A DNA stretch of 64,000 nt from Amaranthus tricolor (taxonomy: Eukaryota; Streptophyta; Magnoliopsida; Caryophyllales; Amaranthaceae): contig NC_080058.1 in assembly GCF_026212465.1 (NCBI RefSeq), positions 7,876,001 through 7,940,000 of the forward strand. Reading direction: 5' to 3'. Under the pieces are notes generated by a model that had not been told where the DNA came from, made no database searches, and worked only from the letters and a program-made list of their open reading frames with translations. Position numbers and translations under genes: made by a program. Shown here in pieces: positions 11,240 through 20,183 of the stretch (its first letter is position 1; each line of letters starts with the position of its first letter).

Positions 11240-13478
11240 TGTAACACCCCGATATTTTCCCGATATTTTCTTCCCGATATATTTAATAATTCACTAGTAA
11301 TATTACTTCTATATATATATTTTATTTATTATTGGGCTTGATCATGAGATTTGCAATCCTTTTTGGCAATTAGAATTATTTGGACCCAAACTTTTCCTTA
11401 ACCCATCTTTTCTTTTAAAAAAAAAAAAGAAAATAGGAGGGACTCTTGGTGGAGCTTGTAACTCCCTTAGGGTAATGAAGGATCAAGGCATTAATCCCAT
11501 ATAATTAACCCTTCTTAATTCCTAAATTATTTTCATATTGACATCCTTTCAAAATTCCTCCTAATTCACATTCCTAACTCCATCACACTTCATCATTTGG
11601 TGTTTTCCTTTACAATTGTAAGTGTAATTCTTAATCTATGTTGAATCTTAAGTTTTAATTTAAAATTCTATGATTATTATATGTTTTATCTTATAATTCA
11701 TGTTTACTTTATGAATTTAAAATTTCATGTATGATTTTGGGATGTATTTTTCTATCTAAATTGATGAAGAATGTTTCTTTTTAGGGTTTTAGATATGTTT
11801 ATATGTGTGTGAAGGATTTGTTTGATGGATGATTGTAAAGTATATATATATATAAAAAAAATGGATGCTAATAGAAAAATGTATGTGGTGTTAGAAATTT
11901 ATTTTATTGATTAATAGGAGGAATTTATAATGTTGTTAGAGAAATATATATAAATATATATGTGATGTGTGTGTGTGTGTACATTGTGTAAAAAGAATTA
12001 TTTTTGAGGAATAAAAATTAATTTCATAGATGGTCATGAAAATTATGTAAATAGTCGTTTAGATTTAATAGGAAATAAAGCATTGAAATTTATATTTTTG
12101 TGATAAAAAAAAAATGAAATGACAAAATCCCGTAGGTTTGGAAAATGGTGAAAAAAGGTGTTTTTGGAACATTTTTGGCTTTGAAATTAGGTTAAAAATA
12201 CTTATACTATGTTATAAATTATGGAAATTGGTACCCGGGGGTTTTAACGCCTTCCGGACGCAACGGTGAAGTCGGATTTTCAGTTTAACAGTTTTAAGTT
12301 GTGTTTCTGGACAGATTATGTATGCTGTCCTGTTTTGTGTGTTTACCATGTTATAGTATGTGATGGATGTTCATGATGTGTGTGGTATTCTAGGTGTGGG
12401 TGTAATTGTATATGTGTGTTATGGATGATTTGAGGAAAATGTGTATGTGTGCTTATTTCCCGAATACGATTGAACCTTGTAGGAAGTCGATTCGTGACCG
12501 GGAATTGATTAAGACGCTTGTGAATTGGTTATCTTGCTTAAGGTATGTACACGCAGCGTGGTTCGCATTAGTCCGATGTATCATATAATAATGGTATACA
12601 AAAGTAAGGCATGGATATATAGTACGGATAATGTTATCTTTCGAATAAATAATTTTTATACATTGTTTTGATAAGCAGAGGTAGTATGACCTCACTAACC
12701 TTAAAGTGGACGTAGTATGACGTCAATTGGTGGAAATGAATTACTCGCGGTATATGGGGGCATTATGAGCCACCGCGGGGGTATGCATACTTAACCATAG
12801 GCACCGAAGTAAGGCGAGTGTCTATGGTAGAGACTTGCTTAAGGGTTAGCTCCCCCTAATGTATTGTCTCACTTATGGAGATTGGAGTGTACCGGCAGTA
12901 TGGCTGGATAGTACAGCAGTATGGCTGACTAACCTTTATATGAAAATAATTATTCTTTATTAGCATGATCAAAGCGTACTTTTCTGCGAATTGACAGCTA
13001 TTGAATTAAGTCTTTCTCTTGTTGTAATTAATTATTTGTTATGCGACGTTAGCTGACGTGTACTTTTGGTCTTAACGACCCTGCGATGATGTTGTTTCCT
13101 ATCTGGGCAATGACTAGCAGTAAGTTAAGTTGCAGGTCTGGAGAGTGAGGATTGTCCCTTGGAGAAATAAACCGTTAGGATACAGAAGTCTTGATAAGAA
13201 CTTCTAATAAAGTTTAAAGAATATTTGGTTTTATGAGGCGATTTTGTTCTCAAGTTGTAATAAGTTGATTTAATTTTTCGTTCTTATCCGCTGCTAAGAA
13301 TTTCTTATATCTAGTAGTTCATAATAACACTAATAAAACTCGATCCGCAAGCTTCCCTTAATTTCAAATCCGTTTTTAACTGCCTTCTAACATCCTGGTT
13401 TGACTCGGACGATATACACTTGTTTTTAAAAGGTCATCTTCTCTTTTCGTACGATCCGAGTTATTCCGAGATGTTACA
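11240..13478 (+). mobile_element. 2.2 kb solo LTR with CTTGT target duplication
   Basis: It starts TGTAACACCCC and ends GATGTTACA, giving inverted TGTAACA/TGTTACA ends. It is flanked by CTTGT at 11235-11239 and 13479-13483. It splits a protease gene, and the reading frame on its left continues without shift on its right once one duplication is ignored, so the insertion is precise. No internal domain is present, so it is a solo LTR. TGTAACACC ends and the length are common among Ty3 chromoviruses, but that assignment is an inference. Small frames inside (12406-12695 region) show no domain. Confidence 0.88.
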
Positions 13479-13483
13479 CTTGT

Positions 13484-15718
13484 GACATTGTCATTATGGA
13501 CATACCCGAGGATGTTAAGACCCCCATCATATTAGGGAGACCATGTCTTGTGACCACTAGTACCCTGATTGATGTAGCTAGGGGTAAGTTGGTTATGAGT
13601 GTGGGGGAGGAGAAAGTCGAATTTGCAATAAGGAACGTTTTGAGTGCCCCAGTCCCAAATGAATCTATGTACCTAATTGACATATCTGAAGATATACCTC
13701 TTGAGTCTAAATGGAACCATGAGGTCGATGCCCTACAGTCCTTTGTTGAAGGAACTAGGGGAGATAATGTAGAATTATTGGGATGGGAAGACCCTTTTAA
13801 GGGTGACTATATTGATGATCTTGAATTGTATAATGAGGTTATGCAAGCAAATGAAATTACGCAGATATTGGAAATGAGGAAAGAGAGTTCCACACCTCCT
13901 AAGGTAGAATTGAAAACTCTCCCTTCTAGTTTGAAATATGCTTTTTTTGGTGCTAACTCTACATATCCTATCATCGTCAATAGTAAACTCAATGGCGCTG
14001 ATTTAGACCCCTTGGTCAAACTTGTTAGAAAACATAGAAAAGCCATTGGGTACACCATTGATAACATCAAGGGAATCAACCCTTCTATATGCACCCATAG
14101 GATAAACCTGGAGCCCGACGTCGCTCCTTCTATAGAGGGACAGAGGAGACTCAAGCCCAATATGAAGGAGGTAGTTAAGAAAGAGGTTTTGAAACTGTTG
14201 AATGCGGGGATCATCTACCCTATCTCCGATAGTACGTGGGTGTCCTCAGTGCAGGTTGTCCCTAAAAAGGGCGGTATGACTGTCATAGAAAATGATAAGA
14301 ACGAACTGATACCCACAAGGACAGTCACAGGGTGGGCATGTGCATTGACTACAGAAAATGATAAGAATGAGGTGTCAGGTACGCCTGGCATTGATGATTC
14401 TTTCCCAGATGATCAGCTAATGAATCTCGCAGCTGTTGACGAGACTCCTTGGTTCGCCGATATAGAAAACTACCTAGCTAGTGGAGTGCTACCTACGGGT
14501 CTCTCCACTCACTATATCAAGAAGTTTTTCCATGATCTCCAGTATTACTATTGGGGCGACCCGCTTTTGTTCAAATCCTGTGTAGATGGCATGTTGTTCC
14601 GTTGCGTTTCTGAGGTTGAGGTACACTCTATCATACAACACTGTCATGACCTACCTTGCGGTGGACATGCAGTTGCATCTAAGACCTCCTCTAAGATTCT
14701 TCAATGTGGATTCTATTGGCCCACGCTCTTTCGAGATGTGCAGGCCTATGTTAAGACTTGTGATCGTTGCCAACGAGTTGGCAACTTACCTAAGGCCAAC
14801 GCTATGCATATGGTCCCAATTTTAGTTGTTGATATTTTTGATGTATGGGGTATTGATATTCAGTGTCCTTACCCTTCATCCTTTGGAAACAAATATATTT
14901 AGGTTGTTGTTGATTATGTTTTCAAGTGGGTGGAGGCTGTAGCCACTAAGACTAATGATGGGCGAGTGTGACCAAGTTCTTTAAAAAGGTCATATTTCCA
15001 CGTTTTGGTTGCCCCCGTATAGTCATAAGTGACAATGGGACCCACTTCATCGAGCATAAGTTTGAGTCACTTCTTAGGAAGTACGAGGTGCTACACAGAT
15101 TTGCTTTACCTTATCACCCCCAGACTAGTGGTCAAGCTGAGGTGTCGAACAATTAACTTAAGATCATTCTTCAGAAAATCATACACAAATCCCGAAGGAA
15201 CTGGTCTGACAAGCTTGATGACGCCCTTTGGGCTTATAGGACGGCTTTTAAGACCTTTATAGGGACCACACCTTTTCGACTCATCTATGGGAAGCGTTGT
15301 CACCTTCCCGTGGAGCTAGAGCACAAGGCCCATTGGGCCATTAAAACCCTCAACTTCGATCTCAAAGCCGCAGGTTGTAAAAGATTTCTTGACATTAATG
15401 AGCTTGATCAGATCCGTCTGGACGCCTACGAGAGTGCCTTGCTATACAAAGAGAAAACCAAAAGATGACACGATTAAAGGCTTATCAGACGTGAATTTAA
15501 AGTAGGTGACTTGGTGTTAGTTAATAACTTCCGACTGAAATTCTTTGCTGGAAATTTGAAATCTAAATGGTCAGGACCGTTTAAGGTGACCACATGGCCC
15601 CATTGAGGTTCAAGGGCCAACTAACACCTTCAAGGTGAGTGGTCACCGTGCTAAGCATCACTATCATGTTGAAGAGCCGATTAAGGTCTTAGATGTCCTA
15701 TATATCGGACCTAACTAA
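13484..15718 (+). pseudogene. pol remnant: protease end, RT start, integrase; RT core deleted
   Basis: The 13496-14902 frame begins with the protease C-terminal block (PIILGRP), then the RT approach (HRINLEPDVAPSIEGQRRLKP) and RT start (VQVVPKKGGMTV). The RT catalytic motif and RNase H are absent: near 14340-14370 the sequence jumps from the RT motif preceding YRK, in a shifted frame, to the post-RNase H linker. Integrase follows: an HHCC zinc finger (HCHDLPCGGH...CDRCQ), first Asp in WGIDIQ, second in SDNGTHF, Glu in SGQAEVSN, and a C-terminal KSKWSGPFKV block. Lesions include TAG at 14900-14902, a frameshift near 14967 and TAA at 15154-15156. It is non-functional. Confidence 0.75.
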
Positions 15719-15914
15719 CTAGGTTGTGTCACGTTGAGCTACAGACGTTAAACAAGCCCTTTGCGGGAGGCAACCCGTATTCTTGTATATTCTACAATGT
15801 CTTTCTCTTTTATTTTATTTTACTTGTTCTTAGTTCTTTGTGCATTTTATTACTATATTCATTACTATGTCTTTTGTTTTGTTCAATTGAAAAAAAAAAC
15901 AATTATAAAAAAAA
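15719..15914. other. Post-pol region of the Athila-like element
   Basis: It begins with the post-pol sequence typical of Athila/Tat elements and then becomes T-rich. No env-like ORF, polypurine tract or 3' LTR is seen before the Pack-MULE starts at 15915. Confidence 0.5.
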
Positions 15915-16140
15915 GGTATATTATCAATGGTACCCCTGTATTATAGCAATTTATCAATGGTACCCACATTAATTCCAATGGTACCCCCAACTATATGCTA
16001 ATTACAACCGTGACACTATTGTACTTTTTTCCGTTAAATGCCGTTAAATATCGAATTTGACCTAACCATGGTTAGTTTCTTCTTCTTCTTCCCTTTTCCC
16101 TCTCCTCTTCCTTCTCTCCTTCCATGGCTACTTCATCTCA
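15915..16140. repeat. Left terminal inverted repeat of the Pack-MULE
   Basis: It matches the reverse complement of 18444-18665 over its whole length with scattered substitutions. It carries repeated CAATGGTACC words near the tip and a CT-rich stretch at the inner end. Confidence 0.85.
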
Positions 16141-16173
16141 TCAGGTGAGATTTCACCATAAAACGATGTAGAC

Positions 16174-17471
16174 TGTGTTAGAGATGGGAACAACAACAAG
16201 AGGGAGGGTGAATTGTTGTTGTTACAAGTTTAAGTGTTTTTGCCATGTTTTTGCGGAATTAGATAAAATAAATAAAACTTAAACTTAGAGCGAAATAATG
16301 AAAGAGACTACACGATTTTTACGTGGAAACCTTCTAGGCCTAAATAGAAGGAAAAACCACGACCCCACGGCATTTCTAAACTTTTCACTATGTTTAAGGC
16401 AACTCGTTACAATTAAATTAAACACCTTACTTCATTCGAAGCGTATCAACTAGGCCAACTTCTCCTTTCAATTGCTCCACTCAAAGCAACTCTCCTAGCT
16501 TCACTCAAAGCTAATCTCTTCTCTAGCTTCACTAGAAGCTTTCTAATTCTCCCCTAGACTCACCCAAGTCTAGTTACAATAACTCTCTCAAAAATCCTTA
16601 TACAAGGATAAAATTCTCTAAAGATAAAATCAATGTGTTGCACAAGAAAATATTATAAATTAATTGGCAATTTTAGAACAAAATATTTCTTGTTGATTTT
16701 CCAAAAATAACGTATGAAATTAATTGCCCATACGAATGCATTATTTGAGGAACAGCCGAATCCTCTATTTATAGGATCAATTTCCCTAATAAAAAGGAGG
16801 TAACTACCCACTATTCCCTTATCCCAAATAATAAGGAAAATAATATGGATCTCAATTAGTAAGGTAAACCTACGGTTATTGCTTTAAATAAGCATACACT
16901 TAATTAAAACTAAGTCACGATTTTCCTAACAATAGCCACAGTTCCCTTTTACTAACAATAGAAAGGTCGGTTATTGTTCCCTTTTACTAATAATAGCAAT
17001 GGTTCCCATTTACTAAAATTAGCTGCGGTTTCCTTTTCCAATAATAAACACGGTTACCTTTAACTAATTTTAGACACGGTTACCTTTTTACTAATATTAG
17101 GAACGGTTCCTCTTTACTAATTTTAGGGACGGGTACATTTAACTAATAATAGCTAAAGATCCCTATACTAATATCAGCTGCTGTTCCCATTACTATATTT
17201 AGCCAATTTAGTTATTCACTAAATATAGATCCGAAACAAAAGCCTAATAAAAAGGATTTTAGAAAATCATACGTTAAGTGGTTTAGAAAATATTTTGCCA
17301 ATTAACTTAATAATTTATTAATGCAGCAAATTAATTTTAACTAATACATCAACTAAAAATTAGAAAATAATAATCAGAATTCCAACAGACGTATTATCTC
17401 CTGACTTCAGTATGGGAACAATGCACAGTCTCCAATTTCCAGCAACGTTAGATCATCAAACTTGGGAACAT
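16174..17471 (-). mobile_element. 1.3 kb solo LTR nested in the Pack-MULE
   Basis: It resembles the LTR at 7257-8479, including the GGGTGAATTG block and repeated TAGCTTCACT words. It is flanked by TAGAC at 16169-16173 and 17472-17476; removing element plus one copy restores a continuous ...GATGTAGACCTCCTG... sequence. The left end is TG; on the right, one extra T follows CA, so the terminal base is uncertain. The region 16900-17170 contains many short variants of a GGTTCCCTTTTACTAATAATAG-like word (quoted in part as ACTAATAATAG). No coding capacity. Confidence 0.7.
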
Positions 17472-17476
17472 TAGAC

Positions 17477-17652
17477 CTCCTGTCTACATTTGACATCCTA
17501 AGCGATATACCTTTTCTAACTTATTTGGATTCCTTTGACGAGTACATGTTCATAGACCAATACCTAGGTAACATCAACGATCTTAAACACGACCGGATAT
17601 TGACCTGCAAACAATCTCTAAAATTATTCGTTTATACAAAGTGTAGTCATCA
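17477..17652 (+). other. Captured segment of unknown origin inside the Pack-MULE
   Basis: On the plus strand about 60 codons read open with a protein-like composition (DILSDIPFLTYLDSFDEY, then [11 protein letters not shown]). I do not recognise it. It adjoins the LRR capture and could be a second captured gene fragment or chance. Confidence 0.25.
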
Positions 17653-18186
17653 TCAAAACCTAAGAGGTCCAACAAACGAGTTGTTCGAGTGCTTGAGAAT
17701 GGCAAGATTACTCAATTTACCAATCCAAGATGGTAGAACTCGGCCGCATAGCCTTGGATTCCCCATATAGCTAGATTCTTTAAAAGTGTCAAACTCACCA
17801 CCTCTTGTTATCGATCCGTCGAGATTGTTGAAGGATACATTGAACTTCGATAAGAGGTTTAGCAATTCAAGGTTCGTGAGGTTGGAAAATTCTGATGGAA
17901 TGCTGCCTGTGAATTTGTTTTCACAGAGATCCAGCACATGAAGATTCTGTAATTGATTGATTTCAACTGGAATCTCACCACTGATTCTGTTACCCTTAAG
18001 GTATATAGCGGGTGGCAGGTTTGCAAGTTGGTTATATTGATGTTGGCTTGCGTTGTTCAGGGCATCTCTACTTTTTCCATTAGGAGGAGGAGAAGCAGAG
18101 AAAAAAGGGGAAAACAGATAAGGGTAAAGAGAAAAGAGCAACAATATAGCACAAAGTTGCTTCATTTTATGTGGGCAAAGTTTCAT
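17653..18186 (-). CDS. Chimeric LRR-receptor-derived ORF captured by the Pack-MULE
   Basis: The 177-residue frame starts with a hydrophobic signal-peptide-like segment (residues 9-31, [18 protein letters not shown]). A leucine-rich-repeat stretch like the C-terminal ectodomain of PSY1R/PSKR-type receptors follows ([35 protein letters not shown], then GGEFDTF and GNPRLCG cap residues). After the cap comes an out-of-order LRR ([20 protein letters not shown]) resembling a BRI1-type repeat that normally lies before the cap. So at least two receptor pieces are joined in unnatural order. There is no transmembrane or kinase part. Upstream on this strand a TATA-like TAATATATA lies at 18348-18356, about 160 bases from the ATG. 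Expression is unknown; it may be a non-functional capture. Confidence 0.5.
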   Translation of the reverse strand: MKLCPHKMKQLCAILLLFSLYPYLFSPFFSASPPPNGKSRDALNNASQHQYNQLANLPPAIYLKGNRISGEIPVEINQLQNLHVLDLCENKFTGSIPSEFSNLTNLELLNLLSKFNVSFNNLDGSITRGGEFDTFKESSYMGNPRLCGRVLPSWIGKLSNLAILKHSNNSFVGPLRF

Positions 18187-18347
18187 TAAGCTAAATTTAC
18201 AGTTTTACAAGTGGGTTTCAGTGGGTTAGGGTTTCATAGTCAGCCATTAATGAGAAAGCTCAAAGCTTGATTAATGAAGGAAAAAAACAGAGGAAGATAG
18301 AGAAAGAAGAAAGTGGTAAAAGATTGGAGTAAGGAAGAAGAGAAGAG

Positions 18348-18356
18348 TATATATTA
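18348..18356 (-). promoter_or_regulatory. TATA-like box upstream of the captured LRR ORF
   Basis: Minus-strand TAATATATA about 160 bases before the ATG at 18186, within a purine-rich leader. It may have been captured with the 5' end of the donor gene. Position and composition only; no proof of use. Confidence 0.3.
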
Positions 18357-18443
18357 AGAGGGGGAATTAAGAAGGAAGACTTGGGGAGGAGTGGAGGAAA
18401 CAACTGGTACTTTCTGCATATTCGGGTTGATCATTGTCGGGCT

Positions 18444-18665
18444 TGAGATGAAGCAGTCATGGAAGGAGAGCAGGAAGAGGAAAGGGAAAAGGGAAGAAGA
18501 AGAAACTAACCATGGTTAGGTCAAATTCGAGATTTAACGGGCATTTAACGGAAAGAAGTATAATAGTGTCACGGTTGTAATTAGCATATAGTTGGGGGTA
18601 CCATTGGAATTAACGTGGGTACCATTGATAAATTGCTATAATACAGAGGTACCATTGATAATATC
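18444..18665. repeat. Right terminal inverted repeat of the Pack-MULE
   Basis: Reverse complement of 15915-16140. Its last about 33 bases are included in the direct repeat that flanks the Helitron fragment. Confidence 0.85.
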
Positions 18666-18740
18666 TTAAATTTTAAAATAAAAACTAAGAGAAGGGGTAG
18701 AGTAAAAAAGGTAGAAAGGAGAAAATAGACAAGCAACGAG
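18633..18740 (+). repeat. 108 bp direct repeat, left copy
   Basis: It begins TTGCTATAATAC inside the Pack-MULE tip, runs through the tip and its flank (AAATTTTAAAATAAAAACTA), and ends GACAAGCAACGAG. It is closely similar to 20075-20183. Helicase-like coding sequence starts directly after it. Confidence 0.85.
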
Positions 18741-18792
18741 AAGCCATACTTACATTTGGCATTCGTGTAAGGTTTTAAGGCTTACAAAGAAC

Positions 18793-19680
18793 ATGAGGTT
18801 GCAAACTCAGTCTGTTGATGATAATGATTTAAAGGATTTCGCTGATTGGATTTTAAAGGTTGGTGATGGCATACTAGGGGAACCTAATGATGGAGAAGCC
18901 ATTATTGATATTCTTGATGAATTTCTCATTAAGGATGTTGTAGATCCTATTGGTGCCATAGTTGAAAGTACATATCCATCCATACAGGAGAACTTAAGTG
19001 ACACAAACTTTTTTCAAGAAAGGGCCATACTTTGTCCTACAAATGATATTGTTGGAAAAGTGAATGAATATGTTCTTTCATTGTTACCTGGGGACAAAAA
19101 TGTTTACTTAAGTTCTGCTTCTATAAGTAAAGCAGATGGATGTTTTGAGTCTAATGCTGATGCTTTTTCTGTAGAGTACTTAAATAGTATTAAGTGCTCT
19201 GGCCTTCCAAATCATGAGCTGAAATTGAAGATTGGTGCTCCTGTTATGATGCTTAGAAACATTGATCAAACAGCTGGATTGTGTAATGGCACACGATTGG
19301 TAGTCAACCAGCTTGGAGATCACATTGTCGAGGCAACTATTCTTACGGGATGCAATAAAGGAGAAAAGGTTTTCATACCAAGAATAACATTAACTCCAAC
19401 AGATACCACATAGCTTCCAATTAGACTTCAAAGAAGACAATTTCCTTTGATGCTTTGTTTTGCGATGACTATTAATAAAAGTCAAGGACTATCATTGAGT
19501 CATGTTGGATTGTTTTTGCCTAAACCTGTATTCAGTCATGGACAACTTTATGTTGCCGTATCAAGAGTGAGAAGTAAGAAAGGACTTAAAATTCTTATTG
19601 TTGACAAAGATAATCAAACAACTACGTCGTCGTCGTCTACTGACAATGTGGTATATAAAGAAGTATTTCAAAACTTATGA
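18793..19680 (+). pseudogene. Helitron PIF1-like helicase C-terminal remnant
   Basis: The frame 18793-19680 is open except for TAG at 19411-19413. Motifs: LTKNMRLQ (starting just upstream), ERAILCPTND, LKLKIGAPVMMLRNID, LCNGTRLVV, then after the stop QRRQFPLMLCFAMTINKSQG and YVAVSRV. These are the late helicase motifs of Helitron RepHel proteins, which drive rolling-circle transposition. In-frame homology reaches back to about 18742, exactly the edge of the 108 bp repeat, so the break there removed everything upstream. The ATG at 18793 is internal to the ancestral protein and not a true start. Confidence 0.85.
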
Positions 19681-19917
19681 GGCAAAAAATTACGCGTTTA
19701 TATTCTTTAAGTAATTTCCTTTTGATAGTTTTATTATTAATATAACTAATCAATATATATATTGCAGGGTGTTTCATACAAGTTAGTCACAAGGTGATCT
19801 ATATTGAAGTTATGAAGTCATTTTTATGATAAAAATTTTGATTTAGTTGTAATTATTTAATTATTGTATTACCATTTATTATTTTCCTAATATTATTGAA
19901 CAAAAATTTTAGATATT

Positions 19918-19922
<5 letters not shown>

Positions 19923-19969
<47 letters not shown>
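19923..19969. repeat. (AT)n microsatellite
   Basis: Uninterrupted AT dinucleotides inside the Helitron 3' tail. Confidence 0.97.
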
Positions 19970-19974
<5 letters not shown>

Positions 19975-20047
19975 TAAAATACTAACTAATAACCTTTACA
20001 AAAATTATAATACAAGTATAAAATTAACTCAAATTTTTTTTTAATCT

Positions 20048-20074
20048 CCGTGCATGGCACGGGTATCTATCTAG
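20048..20074 (+). other. Helitron 3' terminus (hairpin plus CTAG)
   Basis: Stem CCGTGC, loop ATG, stem GCACGG, then GGTATCTAT-like spacer and CTAG. This is the rolling-circle transposition stop signal. The following T fits insertion between A and T. Confidence 0.85.
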
Positions 20075-20183
20075 TTGCTTCAATATAGGGGTACCATTGA
20101 TAATATCCCTAAATTTTAAAATAAAAACTAAGAGAAGGGGTAGAGTAAAAAAAGTAGAAGGGAGAAAGTAGACAAGCAATGAG
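20075..20183 (+). repeat. 108 bp direct repeat, right copy
   Basis: It starts TTGCTTCAATATAG immediately after the Helitron CTAG and ends GACAAGCAATGAG. It matches 18633-18740 with scattered differences and includes a partial Pack-MULE tip. Confidence 0.85.

Larger units (their letters stand above)
6431..15760 (+). mobile_element. Decayed Athila/Tat-like Ty3 retrotransposon, twice invaded
   Basis: In order: gag pieces (6640-7249), a foreign minus-strand insertion (about 7257-10290), gag end and protease start (10320-11239), a foreign solo LTR (11240-13478), then protease end, RT start and integrase (13484-15718). After pol comes the sequence CTACAGACGTTAAACAAGC followed by a GGGAGGCAACCC block, which I recognise as typical just after Athila/Tat pol genes. 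All coding parts carry stops and frameshifts, and the RT catalytic core and RNase H are gone, so the copy cannot move by itself. No 3' LTR is present; the Pack-MULE region starts about 150 bp downstream. Confidence 0.75.
15915..18665. mobile_element. Pack-MULE-like element with captured LRR receptor fragments
   Basis: It is bounded by long inverted repeats (15915-16140 and 18444-18665, about 220 bp each, closely similar by eye). Both start at a TATTATCAATGGTACC motif and include CTAACCATGGTTAG and a pyrimidine-rich tract. Long terminal inverted repeats with non-transposase cellular coding sequence inside are the mark of Pack-MULEs. Captured material lies at 17477-18443 and includes an LRR reading frame on the minus strand. 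A 1298 bp LTR insertion (16174-17471) is nested inside. A 9 bp target duplication is not obvious, since the flanks are A-rich and diverged, so assignment to Mutator rather than another long-TIR superfamily is an inference. Confidence 0.7.
18741..20074 (+). mobile_element. Helitron 3' fragment
   Basis: It contains the C-terminal part of a Helitron PIF1-type helicase (see next entry) and a canonical Helitron 3' end: a perfect hairpin stem CCGTGC/GCACGG (20048-20062), a short spacer and CTAG at 20071-20074, followed by T. The Rep endonuclease and the 5' TC end are missing, so it is 5'-truncated. After the helicase lies an untranslated AT-rich tail with a long (AT)n run. Confidence 0.85.
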
